64,000 nt of DNA from Paracidovorax wautersii (lineage in GTDB: Bacteria > Pseudomonadota > Gammaproteobacteria > Burkholderiales > Burkholderiaceae_C). The notes under the pieces are model-generated. The model made no database searches, had not been told where the DNA came from, and saw nothing but the letters and a program-made list of their open reading frames with translations. Positions 48,968-57,739 of this stretch are shown here, piece after piece. The DNA lies in assembly GCF_031453675.1 (NCBI RefSeq), contig NZ_JAVIZX010000001.1, forward strand, positions 3,556,001 to 3,620,000, in the 5' to 3' direction. Positions within the stretch are counted from its first letter, which is position 1, and each line of letters starts with the position of its first letter. A program made the translations under genes and the position numbers.

Positions 48968-49582
48968 ATGCCCATGCTGCTTGACGCCCTTGAATCCCAA
49001 CTCGTGCTGGTGGACTACCAGGAACGCCTGATGCCGGCCATCTTCGAAGGCCCGGCCGTGCTGGCCAACGCCGTGCGGCTGGCCCAGATCGCGCAAATGC
49101 TGGACGTGCCTGTGTGGGGTACCGAGCAGAACCCCTCCCGCCTGGGGTCGAACGATCCCGCCTTGCGCGCGCTGTGCCGCAAGACCCTCGCCAAGATGCA
49201 TTTCAGTGCGGCGGAAGAGGGCCTTGGCGAATGGCTGCGCCCCCCGGCCCGCCCGCAGCAGGGCGGCAATGCCCGCAGCCTGCCGCGCCATCTGCAAAAG
49301 CCTGCCCAGGCGCCGGCCGATGAGCGCGCCACCATCGTCCTGGCCGGTTGCGAAGCCCATGTCTGCCTGCTGCAGACAGCGCTGGATCTGCTGGAGGACG
49401 AGTTCGAGGTGTGGGTGGTGACGGATGCCTGCAGCTCGCGCACCGAGCGCAACCGCGACGCCGCGTTCGACCGCTTGGCCGGGGCCGGCGCCGAACTGGT
49501 CACCACCGAGATGGTGGCTTTCGAATGGCTGCGCAGCTGCGAGAACCCGGTGTTCAAGGATGTGCTGGCGCTGGTGAAGTAA
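48968..49582 (+). CDS. Isochorismatase-family cysteine hydrolase
   Basis: A 204-residue hydrolase. The Asp-Lys-Cys triad is visible: Asp in LVLVDYQERLMP (about residue 16), Lys in LAKMHFSA (about 76), Cys in GCEAHVCLLQTALDL (about 137). The YcaC/hydrolase 2 type is closest. Substrate unknown; family members hydrolyse amides such as nicotinamide-like or carbamate compounds. An insertion of about 25 residues (RPPARPQQGGNARSLPR region) separates Lys from Cys. It is followed by prpE after 189 bases. Confidence 0.88.
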   Translation: MPMLLDALESQLVLVDYQERLMPAIFEGPAVLANAVRLAQIAQMLDVPVWGTEQNPSRLGSNDPALRALCRKTLAKMHFSAAEEGLGEWLRPPARPQQGGNARSLPRHLQKPAQAPADERATIVLAGCEAHVCLLQTALDLLEDEFEVWVVTDACSSRTERNRDAAFDRLAGAGAELVTTEMVAFEWLRSCENPVFKDVLALVK

Positions 49583-49771
49583 GGCCTTTGGCGGCGGGGG
49601 AGGCGCGCCTGCAAGGGGCGTGCGGCGGGAGTGCGGCCAAGCCGCGCGGTGTGGCGCGCACAGGGTTTTCCGCAGGGCGCGGAGTCAGCCTGGCGCAAGA
49701 GCGCGCCCAATAATGGAATCTCCAGAACAAGGGCCGCGCGCACCCGCGCAGACGGCCCGCAAGGAGACACC

Positions 49772-51682
49772 ATGGGCCGCTACGCCGATTTCTACCGGCG
49801 CTCCATCGACGAGCGTGACGCTTTCTGGGCCGAGCAGGCCCGCCTGATCGACTGGCAGACACCGCCCGCGCACGTCTGCGACTACGCCCACCCTCCCTTC
49901 GCGCGCTGGTTCGTGGGCGGCACCACCAACCTGTGCCACAACGCGGTGGACCGGCACCTGGCCCACCGGGCCGCCCAACCCGCGCTGGTGGCGATCTCGA
50001 CGGAGACAGGCTCCGAGCGGACCTATTCGTTTGCGGAGCTGCACGCCGAGGTGCAGCGCATGGCGGCTGTTTTGCAGACGCTGGGGGTTCGGCAGGGCGA
50101 CCGGGTGCTGATCTACATGCCCATGGTTGCCGAGGCCGCGTTCGCCATGCTGGCCTGTGCACGCATCGGGGCGCTGCACTGCGTCGTCTTCGGTGGCTTC
50201 GCGGCGGGCGCGCTGGCATCGCGCATCGACGATGCGGAGCCGGTGGCCATCATCAGCGCCGATGCGGGCTCGCGCGGCGGCAAGGTCGTACCGTACAAGC
50301 CGCTGCTGGACGAGGCGCTGCGTCTGGCGCGGCACCAGCCGCAAGCGGTGCTCATGGTCAACCGCGGTCTGGCCCCCATGCCGCTGCACGCCGGGCGCGA
50401 CCACGACTGGGCATCGATGCGTGCGCGGCACCTGCAAGCGCAGGTGCCCTGCGCCTGGGTGGAGGCTACGCACCCGAGCTACACCCTCTACACCAGCGGC
50501 ACCACCGGCAAGCCCAAGGGCGTGCAGCGCGACACCGGCGGCTATGCCGTGGCGCTGGCGGCCAGCATGCGGCACATCTTCGGGGTGGAGCCCGCGGTGG
50601 GCGGGACGTCGCCGGGCGTGTTCTTCGCCACCAGCGACATCGGCTGGGTGGTGGGCCACAGCTACATCGTCTACGGGCCGCTGCTGGCCGGCATGACCAC
50701 CGTGTTCTACGAGGGGCTGCCGACGCGGCCGGATGCCGGCGTGTGGTGGAGCATCGTCGAGAAGTACGGCGTGACGCACATGTTCTCCGCGCCCACGGCG
50801 GTGCGCGTGCTCAAGAAGCAGGACCCGGCCCATCTGCAAGGGCACGACCTGTCCACCCTGCGCGCGCTGTGGCTGGCCGGCGAGCCGCTGGACGAGCCCA
50901 CGGCGCAGTGGATCAGCCAGGCACTGCAGGTGCCCATCATCGACAACTACTGGCAGACCGAGACGGGCTGGCCCATCCTCACGCTGAGCAATGGCGTGGA
51001 GCCGCAGGCTTCGCGCTTCGGCAGCCCCGGCCGAGCGGTGTACGGCTACGACGTGAAGCTGATCGACGAGCATACGGGCGAGGAGCTGACCGAACCGAAC
51101 CAGAAGGGCGTGGTCGCCATCGAGGGACCGTTGCCGCCCGGCTGCATGCAGACCGTGTGGCGCGATGACGACCGTTTCGTGAACACCTATTGGAAGAGCG
51201 TGCCGGGCCGGCTGGTCTACAGCACCTTCGACTGGGGCATCCGCGACGCGGACGGCTACTACTTCATCCTGGGCCGCACGGACGACGTCATCAACGTGGC
51301 CGGCCACCGGCTGGGCACGCGCGAGATCGAGGAATGCATCGCCGCACACCCGGCGATCGCCGAGGTGGCCGTGGTCGGTGTAGCGGATGCCCTCAAGGGC
51401 CAGGTGGCCATGGCGTTCGCCGTGGTGCGCGACGCGGCCGCGACGGGGGACGACGCCGCGCGCTTGCGCCTGGAAGGCGAGGTGATGAAGCTGGTGGACG
51501 GCCGCCTGGGCGCCGTGGCCCGGCCGTCCCGCGTGCACGTCGTCACGGCGCTGCCCAAGACGCGCAGCGGCAAGCTGCTGCGGCGCGCCCTGCAGGCGGT
51601 GGCCGAACACCGCGACCCGGGCGACCTGACCACGATGGAAGACCCGGCAGCACTGCAGCAGGTGAAGGCGCTGGTGGGCTGA
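49772..51682 (+). CDS. prpE: Propionyl-CoA synthetase (propionate-CoA ligase)
   Basis: A 636-residue acyl-CoA synthetase that activates propionate with ATP and CoA. PrpE-type features: the N-terminal YADFYRRSIDERDAFWAEQARLI region trimmed to normal length, AMP motif YTSGTTGKPKGVQRDTGG (the RDTGG is typical of PrpE), NYWQTETGWP, and the regulatory acylation lysine in PKTRSGKLLRRAL. ATG 49772 follows AAGGAG by 5 bases; the frame is open upstream. No methylcitrate genes are adjacent; a methylmalonyl-CoA mutase lies 11 kb away. Confidence 0.93.
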   Translation: MGRYADFYRRSIDERDAFWAEQARLIDWQTPPAHVCDYAHPPFARWFVGGTTNLCHNAVDRHLAHRAAQPALVAISTETGSERTYSFAELHAEVQRMAAVLQTLGVRQGDRVLIYMPMVAEAAFAMLACARIGALHCVVFGGFAAGALASRIDDAEPVAIISADAGSRGGKVVPYKPLLDEALRLARHQPQAVLMVNRGLAPMPLHAGRDHDWASMRARHLQAQVPCAWVEATHPSYTLYTSGTTGKPKGVQRDTGGYAVALAASMRHIFGVEPAVGGTSPGVFFATSDIGWVVGHSYIVYGPLLAGMTTVFYEGLPTRPDAGVWWSIVEKYGVTHMFSAPTAVRVLKKQDPAHLQGHDLSTLRALWLAGEPLDEPTAQWISQALQVPIIDNYWQTETGWPILTLSNGVEPQASRFGSPGRAVYGYDVKLIDEHTGEELTEPNQKGVVAIEGPLPPGCMQTVWRDDDRFVNTYWKSVPGRLVYSTFDWGIRDADGYYFILGRTDDVINVAGHRLGTREIEECIAAHPAIAEVAVVGVADALKGQVAMAFAVVRDAAATGDDAARLRLEGEVMKLVDGRLGAVARPSRVHVVTALPKTRSGKLLRRALQAVAEHRDPGDLTTMEDPAALQQVKALVG

Positions 51683-51783
51683 GCGGCTGGCGCCTCTTTC
51701 TGACGAGGCAGGGCCGCTGCCGGCGGACCGGCTGGATTGCTATTGCGCAAGGCTTGCGCCCCGGTGCTCAGGCGCCCTGGTAC

Positions 51784-51840
51784 GATTGCTATTAATATTA
51801 TAGCTGCATGCGCTTGATGGGCGGGCGCAGAGGGACGATT
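51784..51840. repeat. Dispersed palindromic repeat downstream of prpE
   Basis: GATTGCTATTAATATTATAG, then CTGCATGCGCTTGATGGGCGG, then GCGCAGAGGGACGATTG. This intergenic copy is the closest match to the segment inside hscA. A further ATTGCTATT occurs about 50 bases earlier (51735), perhaps a fragment of another copy. Confidence 0.68.
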
Positions 51841-51847
51841 GGGCTCA

Positions 51848-52114
51848 GAACGTGTTTACGATCTCGCAGGGGCCGCGTTGAAGCGCAATCGGGAGGAGTG
51901 GATGCTTCGGATGCGCCGCATGGGCTTGTGCCCATGCAAGCATTCAAGGCGTTCAATCGCCCGATTTCGCTCCAACCCTTCGGGCAGTGGTCTTTGCGGG
52001 CGGTCTGCGGCGTTGCGGCGCTGGTGGATAGCCGAGCTATCCACTGCGCACCGCGCCTTGCATCCCCTCCCGCAAACGCCACTGCGCGGCCCCAGGGAGA
52101 TCGTAAACACGTTC
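51848..52114. mobile_element. MITE-like element with long terminal inverted repeats
   Basis: GAACGTGTTTACGATCTC (51848-51865) is exactly mirrored at 52097-52114. The match continues inward to about 30 bases with two mismatches. A 3-bp direct repeat TCA (51845-51847 and 52115-52117) flanks it. The interior has two strong hairpins: GCATGGGC/GCCCATGC and GTGGATAGC/GCTATCCAC. There is no coding capacity for a transposase, so it would be a non-autonomous element. The right TCA is also the stop codon of the GGDEF-EAL gene on the minus strand. Confidence 0.72.
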
Positions 52115-55100
52115 TCAAAGCGGCCGACCCCGCTGCCAGGCTGGTGGCGCAGTCCACCCGGCGGCCCAGGCGGCGAATTCGGCCGCCGGCATGGGCCGGG
52201 CGATGCAGTAACCCTGGGCGTGGGTGCAGCCCATCTGCAGCAGCATCTGGCCCTGCTCGACGGTTTCCACGCCTTCCGCCACGATGCGGTAGCCGAAGGA
52301 GCGCGCCAGGCCGATCACGCCCTGCACGATGGCCAGGTCGCCCGGGTCGGTCATCATCCCGTGCACGAAGCTCTGGTCGAGCTTGAGGTGGTCCATGGGC
52401 AGGCGGCGCAAATAGGTCAGCGACGAATAGCCGGTGCCGAAGTCGTCCAGCGAGACGGTGACGCCCAAGGCGCGCAGCTGCGCCAGTTCGGCCGCCACAT
52501 GGTCGATGTCGTAGAGGGCGGCGCTCTCGGTGATCTCCAGGTCCAGCAGGCGCGCCGGTACGCCGGGGTGGCGTGTCAGGCAGGCGGCCATCCAGGTTGC
52601 GAACCCCTGCTGCTGCAAGTGCGGTGCGGCCACGTTCACGCTGACCGGCAGATCCAGTCCCTGCGCCTGCAGCTGGGCGGCGAGGGCGAGCGCGCTGTCG
52701 ATCACCCATTCGCCGAAGGGCACTTCCATGGCGCCGTGGTGGATCAGCGGCAGGAACGCCGCCGGCGCCAGCACGCCGCGGTCGGGGTGTGCCCAGCGGG
52801 CCAGCGCCTCCGCTCCGACCACCACGCCCCGGCGCATGTCCACCTTGGGCTGCAGGTACAGCACGAACTGGCCCTGCGCCAGGGCCTGGGCCAGCTGCGC
52901 ACTCTGTTCGCGCTGGGTCTGCAGGGCGCGCTCCTGCGCGGCGTCGAAGGCATGGAAGCGGTTGCGGCCCGCCTGCTTGGCGGCGTACATGGCCTGGTCG
53001 GCGTGGCGCAGCAGCGTGTCGGCATCGGCACCGTCCTCCGGATACAGCGTGTAGCCGATGCTGGCCGTGACGATGACCCGCTCCGCCCCCAGCGCATAGG
53101 GCGCGGCGATGCGCTGCATCAGCGACTGCAGCAGGGCTTCGCACTGCGTGCGCGAATCCAGGTCGGGCAGCAGGACCACGAACTCGTCGCCGCCCAGCCG
53201 GGCCACGCAGTCCGTGGACCGCAGGGCCTGCTGCAGGCGCTGCGCCACACTGACCAGCAGCCGGTCGCCCGCGCCGTGGCCCAGGCGGTCGTTGACGGGC
53301 TTGAAGCCGTCCAGATCGAGATAGGCCACGGCCAGCTGGTGGGACGCGTGCTGCGCCTGCGCCATGGCGTCCAGGAGTTGGTCCGCCAGCAGCACGCGGT
53401 TGGGCAGGCCGGTGAGGGCGTCGTAGTGCGCCAGCTTCTGCAGCAGCTCCTGCTGGTTGTGCTGGTGGGTCACGTCGATGCAAACCCCCACCATGCGCTG
53501 CGGCTCGCCGCCCGCACCGTATTCCACGATCTTGCCCACGCTGCGCACCCAGCGTCCGCCGCCCTGCGGCCGCTGGATGTGCCAGGTGGCGTCGAAGGGC
53601 GTGGCCGGATGGGCGCGGTGCCGGGCCAGCTCCGCACGCACGTCCTGCAGGGCGGTGGGCGTCATACCGGACTGCCACAGCGGGCTTTCGCTGGAAATGT
53701 CGCCCTGCGCAGGCAGGCCGAGCGTTTCGCGCCAGCGCGCGTCGCCGCTGAGCATGCGCGTCTGCATGTTCCAGTCCCACAGCCCCAGTGCTGCGGCGGA
53801 GATGGTGAGGGACAGCTGCTCCTCGCGTTCGCGCACGCGCTGCTCGGCCCGCACGCGGTCGGTGATGTCCAGGATGGCGAACAGCCAGCAGGCCTCTCCG
53901 TGGATGTCGATCGGCCGCATGGACTGCAGTATGGTGCGCCGCTCGCCGCTGCGCGTGGTCATCACCAGCTCGCGGTTGACCAGCTGTCCGTCACGGTTGG
54001 CGACTTCCACGAGCTGCTCCCGTGCCTCGGGCGTGAAGATGCCCAGCCCGACGACGGTGTTCTCCACGGCCTGCGCCCGCGTGTAGCCCAGCGCCTTTTC
54101 CCAGGCGGGGTTCACATCCACATAGCGGCCGTCGCTGCGGCGCGACAGGCCGATGGGGTAGGGCAGCAGCTGGAACATGGCGCCAAACCGTTCCTCGGAG
54201 CGGCGCAGGCGCTCGTCGGCCCGCTGGCGTTCGTCGATGTCCTGCATCACGCCGCGCACGCGGGCGATCACGCCGTTCTCCACGATCGATTCGCCGTGCA
54301 CGCGCACCCACACCTGCCGGCCGTCGGCGCGGATGATCTCGATGTCGATGCTCCAGGAGGAGGGGTGCGCCAGGGCGTAGCGCATCTGCTCGACCACCTT
54401 GGCGCGCCAGGCGGGCGCCACGAATGCGGTCAGATAGTCGCGCGGCAGCGGCGCATGCTGCGGCAGGCCGTGGATGTCGAAGCACACGTCCGACCAGTAC
54501 ACCAGGCCGGCGCGGGCGTCGTGCTCCCACACGCCCAGCCGTGCCAGCCACCCGGCCTGCTGCAGCAGCCGGTGGGCCGCCACCAGCTCTTCGCGCACAC
54601 GCTGCTCCTGCGTCATGTCGCGGAACACGAACACCACACACTCGTGCGCGGCTATGCGGGCCGTGCGGGCCGACAGCAGGCCAGGCACCGCCGCGCTGCC
54701 GCTGTGTGCGGTCAGCGGCAGGTTGCTCACTTCGCCGTGCAGGCGCAGGCCGTCCATCAGCGCCGCGCGTTCGGCCGCGGACGGCCAAAGATCCAGCTCC
54801 AGCAGCTTCTTGCCGACCACGTCCGTGCGCTCGCAGCCGATGAGCCGGGTGAACGCGGGGTTCACGTCCACGAAGCAGCCGTCGGACACGCGCACGATAC
54901 CTGCGGGATCGGGCAGGGTTTCATAGACCGTCGTGTACTTGGCTTCCGAGGCCTGCAGCGCCTCTTGCAGCTCGTGGTGTTCGGTGATGTCCAGGTCCAT
55001 CCCCGCGAGCCGCAGCGGCAGGCCGGCGGCGTCGCGCTCGATGACCTGTCCGCGCGAGATGAGCCATCGCCAGCGGCCTTGGTCGTCGCGCATGCGGAAC

Positions 55101-55948
55101 TCGGCGTAGTAGCTGTCCTGCAGTCCGTTCATCGCCCGGTGCAGCTGCTCGCCGATGCGGGCCAGGTCGTCGGGGTGGCGGCGCGCGTTCCAGCGTTGCC
55201 AGTCTGTCGTGCCCGTGGCACCGTCGCCCCGCAGCCCGAAGGCGCGGTAGAAGCTGCCATGGCAGGAAAAGCGCTGGGTGCGCACGTTCCACTCCCAGCG
55301 CCCGCCACCGGATGCGTCGATGGCCGCCTGCAATTCGTTCTCGCGGCGGCGCAGTTCGCACAGCGACGCGGCGCGGCTGCGGACCAGCGCGATGCCGCCG
55401 CCCAGCAGCAGCCCGCCCAGCGCATAGCGCCAGGGAATGCCCTGCCACTGCGGCCACGCGGTTGCCGCGAAAGGCTGCGGTAGCGAGAGCAGGGCCGGCA
55501 GGTGCGCCCACAGCGCAATCAGCACCGGCGGCGTGAAGGCCATGCCGGCCAGGCCCAGCCAGGGGTGGAGGCGCCGGCGCTGGCTGGCCTGATGCCACCC
55601 GCTTCCGGCCGCCCACAGCAACAGCGCCTGCAAGGCCACCGTGCCGAGAGGGGCCGGGCCATGCACGGCCAGCAGCAGGGCCGCCGCCGCGCCCGCGGCC
55701 ACGCCCCCGGCCATCGGCCCGAAGAAAAAGCCGCAGGCCACGACCACCGTGGGATGCAGGTAGATGCCGGACTGCACCTCGGGCAGGGGCATCAGTGCGG
55801 TGACGGCGGCCGTGATGCAGCCGCTGACGGCGCCGGCCAGGCAGCGGGCGCTGCGCGAAGGCTGCATCAGCCTGCCGGCCGGCACGCAGGCCAGCAGGGC
55901 GATCACGGCCAGGTACAACAGGCCGAGGACGACCAGGTTACTGGCCAT
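52115..55948 (-). CDS. Multi-PAS GGDEF-EAL cyclic-di-GMP protein with membrane sensor
   Basis: A 1277-residue protein. The N-terminus has about six to seven transmembrane helices (LVVLGLLYLAVIALLACVP onward), similar to 5TM/7TM-LYT sensors. Several PAS/PAC domains follow. The GGDEF domain has an intact RLGGDEFVVLLP. The EAL domain has EALARW, LEITESA, LDDFGTGYSSL and KLDQSFV, so all main phosphodiesterase residues are present. It probably makes and/or degrades cyclic-di-GMP under control of its sensor. The start at 55948 is used; upstream residues are not membrane-like. Its stop codon is the target repeat of the adjacent MITE-like element. Confidence 0.93.
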   Translation of the reverse strand: MASNLVVLGLLYLAVIALLACVPAGRLMQPSRSARCLAGAVSGCITAAVTALMPLPEVQSGIYLHPTVVVACGFFFGPMAGGVAAGAAAALLLAVHGPAPLGTVALQALLLWAAGSGWHQASQRRRLHPWLGLAGMAFTPPVLIALWAHLPALLSLPQPFAATAWPQWQGIPWRYALGGLLLGGGIALVRSRAASLCELRRRENELQAAIDASGGGRWEWNVRTQRFSCHGSFYRAFGLRGDGATGTTDWQRWNARRHPDDLARIGEQLHRAMNGLQDSYYAEFRMRDDQGRWRWLISRGQVIERDAAGLPLRLAGMDLDITEHHELQEALQASEAKYTTVYETLPDPAGIVRVSDGCFVDVNPAFTRLIGCERTDVVGKKLLELDLWPSAAERAALMDGLRLHGEVSNLPLTAHSGSAAVPGLLSARTARIAAHECVVFVFRDMTQEQRVREELVAAHRLLQQAGWLARLGVWEHDARAGLVYWSDVCFDIHGLPQHAPLPRDYLTAFVAPAWRAKVVEQMRYALAHPSSWSIDIEIIRADGRQVWVRVHGESIVENGVIARVRGVMQDIDERQRADERLRRSEERFGAMFQLLPYPIGLSRRSDGRYVDVNPAWEKALGYTRAQAVENTVVGLGIFTPEAREQLVEVANRDGQLVNRELVMTTRSGERRTILQSMRPIDIHGEACWLFAILDITDRVRAEQRVREREEQLSLTISAAALGLWDWNMQTRMLSGDARWRETLGLPAQGDISSESPLWQSGMTPTALQDVRAELARHRAHPATPFDATWHIQRPQGGGRWVRSVGKIVEYGAGGEPQRMVGVCIDVTHQHNQQELLQKLAHYDALTGLPNRVLLADQLLDAMAQAQHASHQLAVAYLDLDGFKPVNDRLGHGAGDRLLVSVAQRLQQALRSTDCVARLGGDEFVVLLPDLDSRTQCEALLQSLMQRIAAPYALGAERVIVTASIGYTLYPEDGADADTLLRHADQAMYAAKQAGRNRFHAFDAAQERALQTQREQSAQLAQALAQGQFVLYLQPKVDMRRGVVVGAEALARWAHPDRGVLAPAAFLPLIHHGAMEVPFGEWVIDSALALAAQLQAQGLDLPVSVNVAAPHLQQQGFATWMAACLTRHPGVPARLLDLEITESAALYDIDHVAAELAQLRALGVTVSLDDFGTGYSSLTYLRRLPMDHLKLDQSFVHGMMTDPGDLAIVQGVIGLARSFGYRIVAEGVETVEQGQMLLQMGCTHAQGYCIARPMPAAEFAAWAAGWTAPPAWQRGRPL

Positions 55949-56137
55949 GGCCCGCTCCGCAAAGGGCTCCGCCGCGGCCGGACGCGCAGCCGGTCGGCGA
56001 GGACGGCAGGGAGAAAACCATAGCGCCGAGTGTAGGTGGAATGCCGCCCGCCCAAGCCTGCCGCGGCCGCTCCGCACTGCTGGTTTCCACGGGGCGGGTT
56101 GCCGGCCGGCCGCCCGTCCGATGCCCGCCCGCCAGGG

Positions 56138-57064
56138 CTATCGCGGGCCGGGCGCCGGCTGTCGCCGCGGCCCGATGAGCCCGGTCGACAGCATGGTGCC
56201 GCACACGATCACCAAGCCGCAGCCCACCATCCAAGGGGTAACGGCTTCGTGCAGGAACAGAGTGCCGTAGGCCACCGCGAACACGGGCGCGAGGAAGGTG
56301 ACGGCCAGCGCGCGGCTGGGGCCGGCATGGGCGATGAGGCGGAAGTACAGGATGTAGGCCACGCCGGTGCACAGCACGGCGATGGCGGCGATGGCCAGCC
56401 AGGCGCGCAGGCCGGGCATCTGCGCCGGCCACAGCCAGACGGTGGGCAGCGCCAGGCCCAGCGCGGCCCCGATCTGGCTGCCGGTAGCGGTCGCCAGCGG
56501 CGGGATGCCCGTGAGGTAGCGCCGGGCGAAGCTGGCGGCCAGCGCGTAGCAGGTCGACGCCGCGAGGCAGGCCGCCATGGCCCAGCCGGCGTGGGGGCCG
56601 GCCGCCGCCGTGCCCGCGGGGGCGCGCCAGGCCAGCAGCGCCACGCCGACGAAGCCCAGCGCCAGGCCCAGCCAGCGCACGCGGGCGATGCGGTCGCCCA
56701 GCCACACCCAGGCCACCAGCGCGCCGAACAGCGGCACCGTGGCGTTGAGGATGGAGGTGAGCCCGGTGGCGAGGTGCATCACCGCCCAGGCGAAGAGCGC
56801 GAACGGAATGGCCGAGTTGATGAGGCCCGCCAGCAGGATGGGACGCCAGTGGGCGCGCAGTGCGGGCCACTGGCCCTGCCGCAGCAGGATGGGCAGCAGG
56901 AACGCCGCCGCCAGCCCGACCCGCAATCCCGCCGTGGGCAGGGGACCGAACTGCGACGCCCCCAGCCGCATGAACAGGAACGACGCGCCCCACAGGGCGG
57001 AGAGCAGGACGAATTCGCCCAGCCAGGCCGGGCCGGCCGTGGCCGTCGACGGCGCGCCGCTCAT
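56138..57064 (-). CDS. EamA/DMT family transporter
   Basis: A 308-residue inner-membrane protein of about ten helices in two EamA halves, a drug/metabolite exporter type. Visible: LLSALWGASFLFMRLGASQFGP at the start, NATVPLFGALVAWVWLGDR at the end of the first half, and FLAPVFAVAYGTLFLHEAVT in the second. The start overlaps the ogt stop by 4 bases (ATGA), so it is cotranscribed with the alkylation-repair genes. Its substrate is unknown. Confidence 0.92.
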   Translation of the reverse strand: MSGAPSTATAGPAWLGEFVLLSALWGASFLFMRLGASQFGPLPTAGLRVGLAAAFLLPILLRQGQWPALRAHWRPILLAGLINSAIPFALFAWAVMHLATGLTSILNATVPLFGALVAWVWLGDRIARVRWLGLALGFVGVALLAWRAPAGTAAAGPHAGWAMAACLAASTCYALAASFARRYLTGIPPLATATGSQIGAALGLALPTVWLWPAQMPGLRAWLAIAAIAVLCTGVAYILYFRLIAHAGPSRALAVTFLAPVFAVAYGTLFLHEAVTPWMVGCGLVIVCGTMLSTGLIGPRRQPAPGPR

Positions 57065-57660
57065 GCGCGCAGGCCCTGCGGGCGTGCTGCCGGCGTGCCC
57101 GCATGCGGCGGCGCAGGCTCTGGACCGGCGGCGGCGGGGTCGGCAAACGCCACGGCCACGCCCTCGCGCCGCAGCAGCGCCACCTTGCGCGGCAGGCCGC
57201 CGGCGTAGCCCGTCAGCGCGCCGCCCGATCCCAGCACGCGGTGGCAGGGCACGACCACGCTGACCGGGTTGCGGCCGACGGCCGCGCCCACGGCACGTAC
57301 GGCCAGGGGCCGGTCCAGCATCCGGGCGAGGGCGGCATAGCTGCGCGTTTGACCGGCGTCGATTCGCAGCAGCGCCTGCCACACCGCCTGCTGGAAGGGT
57401 GTGCCGCCCGACAGGTCCAGCGGCAGGTCGAACCGGGCGCGTTCGCCACTGAAGTACTGCTGCAGCTGCGTGGCGGCGTTGCGCAGCACCGGGTGGGCGG
57501 TGTCCTCGGGCCAGGCGGTGGGGCCGTCCAGCCACGGGGCCGGCTGGTGCCGCTGCCCGTCGAACCACAGGCCGCACAGGCCGGCGGGGGAGGCGGCCAG
57601 GCGCACATCGCCGAGCGGTGTGGCGATGCGGGTCTGGACGGTGTGGGGGTGGAAGTGCAT
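57061..57660 (-). CDS. ogt: Methylated-DNA--protein-cysteine methyltransferase
   Basis: A 199-residue suicide repair protein that takes methyl groups from O6-methylguanine. The active-site motif is VVVPCHRVLGSGGALTGYAGG. The N-terminal half (TRIATPLGDVRLAASPAGLCGLWF) is typical of Ogt. The C-terminus carries about 30 extra Pro/Ala residues. It lies downstream of the Ada-AlkA gene, with a palindromic repeat in the 62-bp gap, and overlaps the EamA gene. Confidence 0.95.
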   Translation of the reverse strand: MHFHPHTVQTRIATPLGDVRLAASPAGLCGLWFDGQRHQPAPWLDGPTAWPEDTAHPVLRNAATQLQQYFSGERARFDLPLDLSGGTPFQQAVWQALLRIDAGQTRSYAALARMLDRPLAVRAVGAAVGRNPVSVVVPCHRVLGSGGALTGYAGGLPRKVALLRREGVAVAFADPAAAGPEPAPPHAGTPAARPQGLRA

Positions 57661-57680
57661 GGGGTTGCCTCCGGGTTAAG

Positions 57681-57739
57681 GGTGTTTTTGGCCTTTGGCG
57701 CTTGCTGGATAAGCGCAGTCAGCTATGTTTTTGATAGTG
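57681..57739. repeat. Dispersed palindromic repeat at the 3' end of the ada-alkA gene
   Basis: The minus strand reads CACTATCAAAAACATAGCTG, then ACTGCGCTTATCCAGCAAGCGC, then CAAAGGCCAAAAACACC. The stop codon of the ada-alkA gene (57723-57725) lies inside it, so the last residues of that protein are repeat-encoded. Confidence 0.72.

Noticed and set aside
51839-55483. 1214-residue plus-strand open frame
   Set aside because: It runs through the MITE-like element and is antisense to the GGDEF-EAL gene, whose domain motifs are clear. The translation has no recognisable domain.
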